Positions 59,540 through 64,000 of a stretch of DNA of 64,000 bases are shown here, in pieces. Below the pieces are notes generated by a model. It was not told where the DNA came from and ran no database searches. It saw nothing but the letters and a program-made list of their open reading frames with translations. Both the position numbers and the translations under genes were made by a program. The DNA comes from Conoideocrella luteorostrata (lineage: Eukaryota > Ascomycota > Sordariomycetes > Hypocreales > Clavicipitaceae): assembly GCA_032433595.1 (NCBI GenBank), contig JASWJB010000072.1:89934-153933 (forward strand), read 5' to 3'. Numbering within the stretch: the stretch's first letter is position 1; each line of letters begins with the position of its first letter.

Positions 59540-60282
59540 GACTGTAATTCTAAAAGCCTACACTTCAGGAGGTCAAGTTGCCCTGATAACTCCTACCCTG
59601 GGAATGAGGGTAGAAGCATACCTGCAATGCACCAAACACAGTCAAGAATATGCCAAAGAATTTCGCAAGGATGACGGGGGTGCGACTACTCTATGCTTGG
59701 TTTTCTGGATGCCCGAGGCAGGAAGGAATAAGCACTAGTGGCATCGGAAGGATTATAAGGAAGGGGTTCGGAAGGGTCTGTCGGAGGAGAAACTCCGCAT
59801 CTATCATCATCTATCATCCTCATCAAGATCACATCAATACACATGAATTTGATCCCTTACAATTGATTAGGCTAGAAGCATTACCGCCATTGGAAGGAGT
59901 GTGTCAAGGATCAGGTGGGAAGCACGCGCTAAGTCACCCCTGTTCCATTCGCCAGAGCTTAGCTGTCATTCCACCACTGTTTTCCTGAATCAACCCGGAA
60001 AGTCATTTTACGAGGCTAAGCATGACTCACGCAGAGAGAAAACACTCTTTCATAGTGTTATATCTGTCTATTTCCACATAGTCGTTCATCTGTTTACCTT
60101 GCTACCGATAGCTAATAGCAAAATTGGCAGTGCCGTTATTGCCTGTGCCGCTATTAGCTAAAGTCCTAGCTTATTTTTGTAGCCGTAAAAGATTACGAGC
60201 CCGTGCGAGGGCCTAGTTCCGATGCGTTGTGTTGTGTTATGTTGTGAGCATTGTAGTTGCTCGCTTTCCCGCGACAAGATAC
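59540..60282. other. Intergenic with a short inverted repeat
   Basis: No gene is supported. An 11-bp inverted repeat, TAGCTAATAGC (60109-60119) and GCTATTAGCTA (60150-60160), spaced by 30 bases, could form a hairpin near the 3' end of the carboxylesterase transcript or be a transposon end. Confidence 0.4.
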
Positions 60283-62076
60283 TCATTGATCTGTCTCCTG
60301 TTTCAAGCCCTTCCAGAAGTGACATTTTCGAAGCTGATCCTTCGTCAACTGCTTCATACGAGTTGCATTTGTCCGCAAGTTTAAGTATTCACCACAGCCG
60401 TATTTGTGCCAGACTGGTGCAGTGTCGTTGCGGAATACATTTGGATCGCCCACAGATCTAGCAAAGCTCGTCCAGTACGATTGCACTACTGGCACAATCG
60501 GTGCATTGGATTTCCCAGCATCATAACTGTCTGCACCTGGCAAAGCTGCATAGTTTGTGGCATATTCGGGACCCCAAACAGCCTGAACTTCCCACGTATG
60601 TGGGACAATAATCCCAGAGGCGACCTCGACGGGGTCAAGAATGTCGTCAAAGAACGCATAAACCGGCATGTCAGCCTGGTTGAAAACCTCGGCGAGATTG
60701 AGTGTCGGACAAGTAAAGAAGGAATCACCATAGATGGCCGCAGCCCGAAAGAACAGAGGAGACACCTTTTTCGTTACATTGGGGAATGTGGAAGGTGTGT
60801 CAGCGTAGAGTTTCTCCAATGTATTCAAGGATGAGACAGTCAGATTAGGGAGCTGCGTCTTCATGAAGCCATTGATGTCATTGGTAGTGATGGCCTGGGG
60901 GGCGAGAAAGGTTCCTTCCGATTGTCCCGTGCCCATTAGTAGGGGTCTATCCTTCAGAAATTTCCCTTGTTCCAAAAGGTTCAAAGGCGTATCTGGTATG
61001 AGGTCACCGTCAATTACAGGTCCATAACCAAACAACGGTGCTTGCTGCTCTCCGGGAAACGGAACAGCAACATTTGCCATTTGGATCGCATCGGTCGAGA
61101 GAGAGCGTAAACAACCCAGGCTGTTGCAATTGGTAGCATTGAGTAAAGCTTTGTAGTGAAATTCCATTTGGGCAACGCTGTAGACAGAGGGCAGGTATAC
61201 GGACTGCGCAATTCCCGCATTCCATTTTGCTCCTGCTGCTTTAGACTCATTGCCACCATAGGCGAAGAGTTGCAAGAGCACGCTTCCGCCACCTATCGAT
61301 GTTCCAAACAGTGTCACCTTTTCAGGATTCCCGCCGAAGGCCTTGATATGACGCTGTACCCAAGTGATAGCAGCGCGCTGATCCCGGAGACCAATGTTCA
61401 GGTTCCCCTCGGCAGCCATGTCCTCGCTGGCCAAAAAGCCGTAAGGCCCGACTCGATAGTTAAAAGATACAATGATAACATTGCCATCCGCAGCGTCGAT
61501 AAGTCCCGTACCATTATAGTTGGGATTAAAAAGTTGGCTAAACCCACCACCCTGTATCCAGAGCATCACAGGCAGGCCTCCAGGCATAGAAGTCGCATGT
61601 GCTGGTGCATAAACGTCGATGTAAAGACAGTCTTCGGAATAGGTCCCTGGCAGTGGAGAAGAAGAGTCTCCTCTACCAGCAATACCGTAACAAACCGGTC
61701 CATGCTAGCGTTTGCCGTCAGCTGCCGTCGAGCAAAATAAGTTATTATCAACTTGCCTGCTTGGCGCTCAAAACGCCAATTTCAGGCAGGGGGTCCACCG
61801 GAGCTCTGAATCGTCGGTCACCAGTCACTGGCGCAGCAAAACTACATTATCATACAGCGTCAGCTAGTAGAGCGCGGAGGCCTGATTTCATTTAACGAAC
61901 CGCATTCCAAGGAACTGATTGATGCCGCGCGACGACGCCGTTCCTTCGTATGTGGCATAACCGAGGTCCACCTTGGGTGCGCCAGGTATGGAGTGATCAA
62001 AAATTGGTGTTGCAAGAGCATAAGGCGTGTGAGCTAACCCCCAGAGCACAGAGACAGTTAATAATGAAGACAGCAT
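60283..62076 (-). CDS. Secreted type-B carboxylesterase/lipase
   Basis: Three exons on the minus strand, 62076-61901, 61841-61757 and 61704-60283, giving 560 residues. The first intron uses GTTCGT...TGTAG; the second is a 52-nt GC-AG intron with donor GCAAGT and acceptor GCTAG. A signal peptide opens the protein (MLSSLLTVSVLWGLAHTPYALA); an in-frame ATG 25 codons upstream is less likely. Type-B features: FLGMRFAAPVTGDRRF, SEDCLYIDVYAP, the oxyanion LWIQGGGF, nucleophile motif GTSIGG with Ser223 (commonly GESAG), Glu350 in QSEGTF, and His456 in PHTWEVQ. The triad is complete. The enzyme should hydrolyse esters outside the cell or in the secretory pathway. It is 8 kb beyond the NRPS, so involvement in the cluster is uncertain. 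Confidence 0.82.
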
Positions 62077-62741
62077 CTTTGAAGAGAAACAGTTGGTTTT
62101 TCTCAATGATGGGGAATAATGACAATGCAGGCTCATGGCGAACTTGGGCATGGTTGGCCTCTGGAGTGTTATTAATATAATGTCTAAATTCTACGCTTCC
62201 CAATGAAGCTGAAAAAACAGCAGGGTCTAGTACATGGACGACTACAGTATTTTTAATTAGTAATGTATTGCGTGTTACGGAGTACTTAGTATTAGGATTA
62301 CAAATGTAAGATCTAAGCGGCGCTAACCCGTAGATTCCTGGATTTCTCATTGGTGGGGATTGAAGGCGTGGGGGAGCCGCGCGGGAACCTGGGCGGGTTT
62401 TATTAATTCATCAGATGCTTTGTTCATATCAATTATGAGGACCGGCTAGTAATAATGACAACCACCTCGTGGAACCTTGACACGCATAGGAACGAGCAGA
62501 AGATAAATCTACTCTCTTCACTTGTAAATCCACACAGCTTTTGTGGTGTTATCTTGGCTTGCGACTCTAATCAGTGCTTTCAGCGAAATAACCTAGGTCC
62601 CTAGTTGATCCTTTGAGTTTACTAAAGTGAGGTTGCTAGTTGTGTCAGAAACCAGTATACATGTGTGGTTGGTGGGCGGCTTGGGTCGACCAAATAGCAG
62701 CGTAGATGTGAAATGCGAGACCTACCGCCATGCCATGGCCA
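62077..62741. other. Intergenic, no gene seen
   Basis: Promoter side of the carboxylesterase and 3' side of the glycosyltransferase. One TACGGAGTA word at 62276-62284. No coding structure seen. Confidence 0.5.
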
Positions 62742-63869
62742 TCATATTATATCACCGCTATCGTTCCAAAAGGCTGCTATCTCAGCTGTAAGATCTCTGA
62801 GTGCCGTTCCACTTTGCCATGCGTTTCCCACTCTACTTGAGACGTTCAACCAATCCGCAATTACGCTTTCTTTGTCTTCTAGCCCTGGAAAGTGGACGAG
62901 AAAGTCGCCTCTCCTGACCCTAAATTCTTCCATTTCTGTGATCGACTTTCTTTCTAAATAGTTTTCTGTCCGCCCTTCGTAATATGCATTGAACCAATGC
63001 TGAGGAACGTATCGTACAGCGTCTTTAAACTTTTTCTCTCCCATCAGCAATTCCATTGCGGATTGTTCACTATGAGGTAGTTCAACATCTGGCCTGTAAT
63101 GCCTAAACCCTATCACATTGGCCACCAGATTGACGCTCCATTCATCAACGCGTAAAAGAAAAACGCCGTTATTTAGACCGTTCATATCCTTGTTCACCAG
63201 GGCATTTAATTGAGGCTTATCCGTATTGCTGGCTCCCGAAGACACGGTAGGTAAGAAAGTTGCTGGTGATTGGCAATAGTCAAGGACAACCGTATCACCA
63301 TCAACCCAAAACAGCCACTCTAATCGCTCTGCGGGCGGCTTTGCCAGCTCTGCCAGAAGGACGGACAAGATGAATGCATGCTTGTTCCAGAGAGAGTCGA
63401 TGATAGGCGCTGTGAATATGTGCAGCGGAGTGCGGTGCACCATGCTATGCAAAATATGTGTTGTTACTGCACGTCGATATGGTAAACCATCGCCGAACTG
63501 AGCTGTCAAGGATGCTATTCGTGGGTGGTTGCGATGGAACATTGCAGGTGAATTCGCGCACGTCCGCCGTAGCGTTCGGGCTTGGCTTTCAAGCTCGTCA
63601 GCTGCCATTGTTACCCATGTTGATTCGCCGTAGACTGTTACATCATGTTTTGCGTGCGGAAAAGCTGTGTTGATGCCTTGGCGCTGCGATGAGAATGAGA
63701 GTACGAGCAGGAGTGCCACACTTGTCTGAGCGAGAAGACGAAGTGCACGACTGCTGGCCATATTCCCGGGCTTGGCCAGCAATAATAGACGCTTTTGTTG
63801 TCGCTTCGGATACATACTATCTGTGAATCCTAGGTAGACCACCCTGTAGCGCCAAGGCTTACCAACCAT
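62742..63869 (-). CDS. GT34 (GMA12/MNN10-type) galactosyl/mannosyltransferase
   Basis: Single-exon frame of 375 residues from the first ATG; later Mets at residues 19 (MYPKRQQKRL) and 37 (MASSRALRLL) are alternative starts. A basic segment followed by a hydrophobic helix (about residues 40-60) makes a type II Golgi anchor. The luminal domain carries WVDGDTVVLD with the metal-binding DxD, NGVFLLRVDEWS, and VHFPGLEDK, all family landmarks. Members transfer galactose or mannose from nucleotide sugars to glycans in the Golgi. The N terminus (MVGKPWRYRVVYLGFTDS) is unusual and lies next to an LTR-like copy, so the native start may be one of the later Mets. Confidence 0.8.
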   Translation of the reverse strand: MVGKPWRYRVVYLGFTDSMYPKRQQKRLLLLAKPGNMASSRALRLLAQTSVALLLVLSFSSQRQGINTAFPHAKHDVTVYGESTWVTMAADELESQARTLRRTCANSPAMFHRNHPRIASLTAQFGDGLPYRRAVTTHILHSMVHRTPLHIFTAPIIDSLWNKHAFILSVLLAELAKPPAERLEWLFWVDGDTVVLDYCQSPATFLPTVSSGASNTDKPQLNALVNKDMNGLNNGVFLLRVDEWSVNLVANVIGFRHYRPDVELPHSEQSAMELLMGEKKFKDAVRYVPQHWFNAYYEGRTENYLERKSITEMEEFRVRRGDFLVHFPGLEDKESVIADWLNVSSRVGNAWQSGTALRDLTAEIAAFWNDSGDII

Positions 63870-63874
63870 GAACG

Positions 63875-64000
63875 TGTTGGAATATCGCCGCCAAGCACCA
63901 CAAAGCCTGTCACGTGGTCACCTTCAAGCCACGATATTTATACGGCGATACCGCGCCTTCCACTATGACTTCTTTTCTTCTTCTTAGATAACGAACCCGA
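63875..64000 (-). mobile_element. LTR-like copy D, cut by window end
   Basis: Read on the minus strand this matches copies B and C: AAGAAGAAGAAAAG, GGTATCGCCGTATAAATATCG, GGTGACCACGTGAC, TGCTTGGCGGC and the terminal ATATTCCAACA at 63875. The left part lies beyond the window. It is in the same orientation as the glycosyltransferase and ends five bases before its first ATG. Confidence 0.7.

Noticed and set aside
1..64000. tRNA or rRNA genes
   Set aside because: No T-loop-like GGTTCRANNCC with matching stems was noticed by eye outside coding sequence; a tRNAscan-SE run would be needed to exclude them.

Overview
The window looks like a piece of a filamentous ascomycete (Pezizomycotina) nuclear genome. 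Genes are split by short introns (42-164 nt) with GTRNGT-type donors and CTAAC/CTGAC-like branch sites. The gene families are fungal: ABCB multidrug pumps, CYP monooxygenases, Ayg1/FrsA-like hydrolases, GT34 mannosyl/galactosyltransferases and a giant multimodular NRPS. A secreted heat-labile-enterotoxin-A-like ADP-ribosyltransferase is typical of insect- or plant-associated Hypocreales, so I lean to that order; this is inference. Solo-LTR-like copies, a MITE pair, minisatellites and several decayed genes mark an accessory, repeat-rich region.

Layout. 1-9.2 kb: enterotoxin-A-like gene (+), LTR-like repeat, Ayg1/FrsA-like hydrolase (-), a gene-poor stretch with a decayed C2H2 zinc-finger gene, and a five-exon gene (-) ending in an RGG box. 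9.3-13 kb: minisatellite interrupted by a MITE, solo LTR, a DEAH-box helicase (+) with an in-frame stop, then a 38-bp minisatellite. 13.3-19.1 kb: muconate-lactonizing-type beta-propeller (-), ankyrin remnant, MFS transporter (-), second MITE. 19.5-55.5 kb: the core of interest, a secondary-metabolite cluster: cytochrome P450 (+), full ABCB transporter (-, 7 exons), AIF-like FAD oxidoreductase (-), one NRPS of about 7,178 residues (+), and a secreted serine-carboxypeptidase-like protein (+) lacking two of its three catalytic residues. 55.6-64 kb: solo LTR with target-site duplication, a tiny Cys/Arg-rich secreted protein (-), a truncated M43 metalloprotease relic, a secreted type-B carboxylesterase (-) and a GT34 glycosyltransferase (-) whose first ATG lies five bases from another LTR-like copy.

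The NRPS appears as two long open frames, but they are one gene joined by a 65-nt GC-AG intron (41397-41461) that falls inside a condensation domain. Its architecture is A-T-C-A-T-C-A-T-E-C-(half C)-A-T-C-A-T-C-A-T-CT: six modules, one epimerase (residue 3), no methyltransferase, no thioesterase, release by a terminal C domain. Modules 4-6 carry the same hand-read specificity residues. The likely product is a hexapeptide, possibly cyclic, with one D residue. P450 and FAD oxidoreductase could tailor it and the ABC pump could export it. I cannot match this to a named compound.
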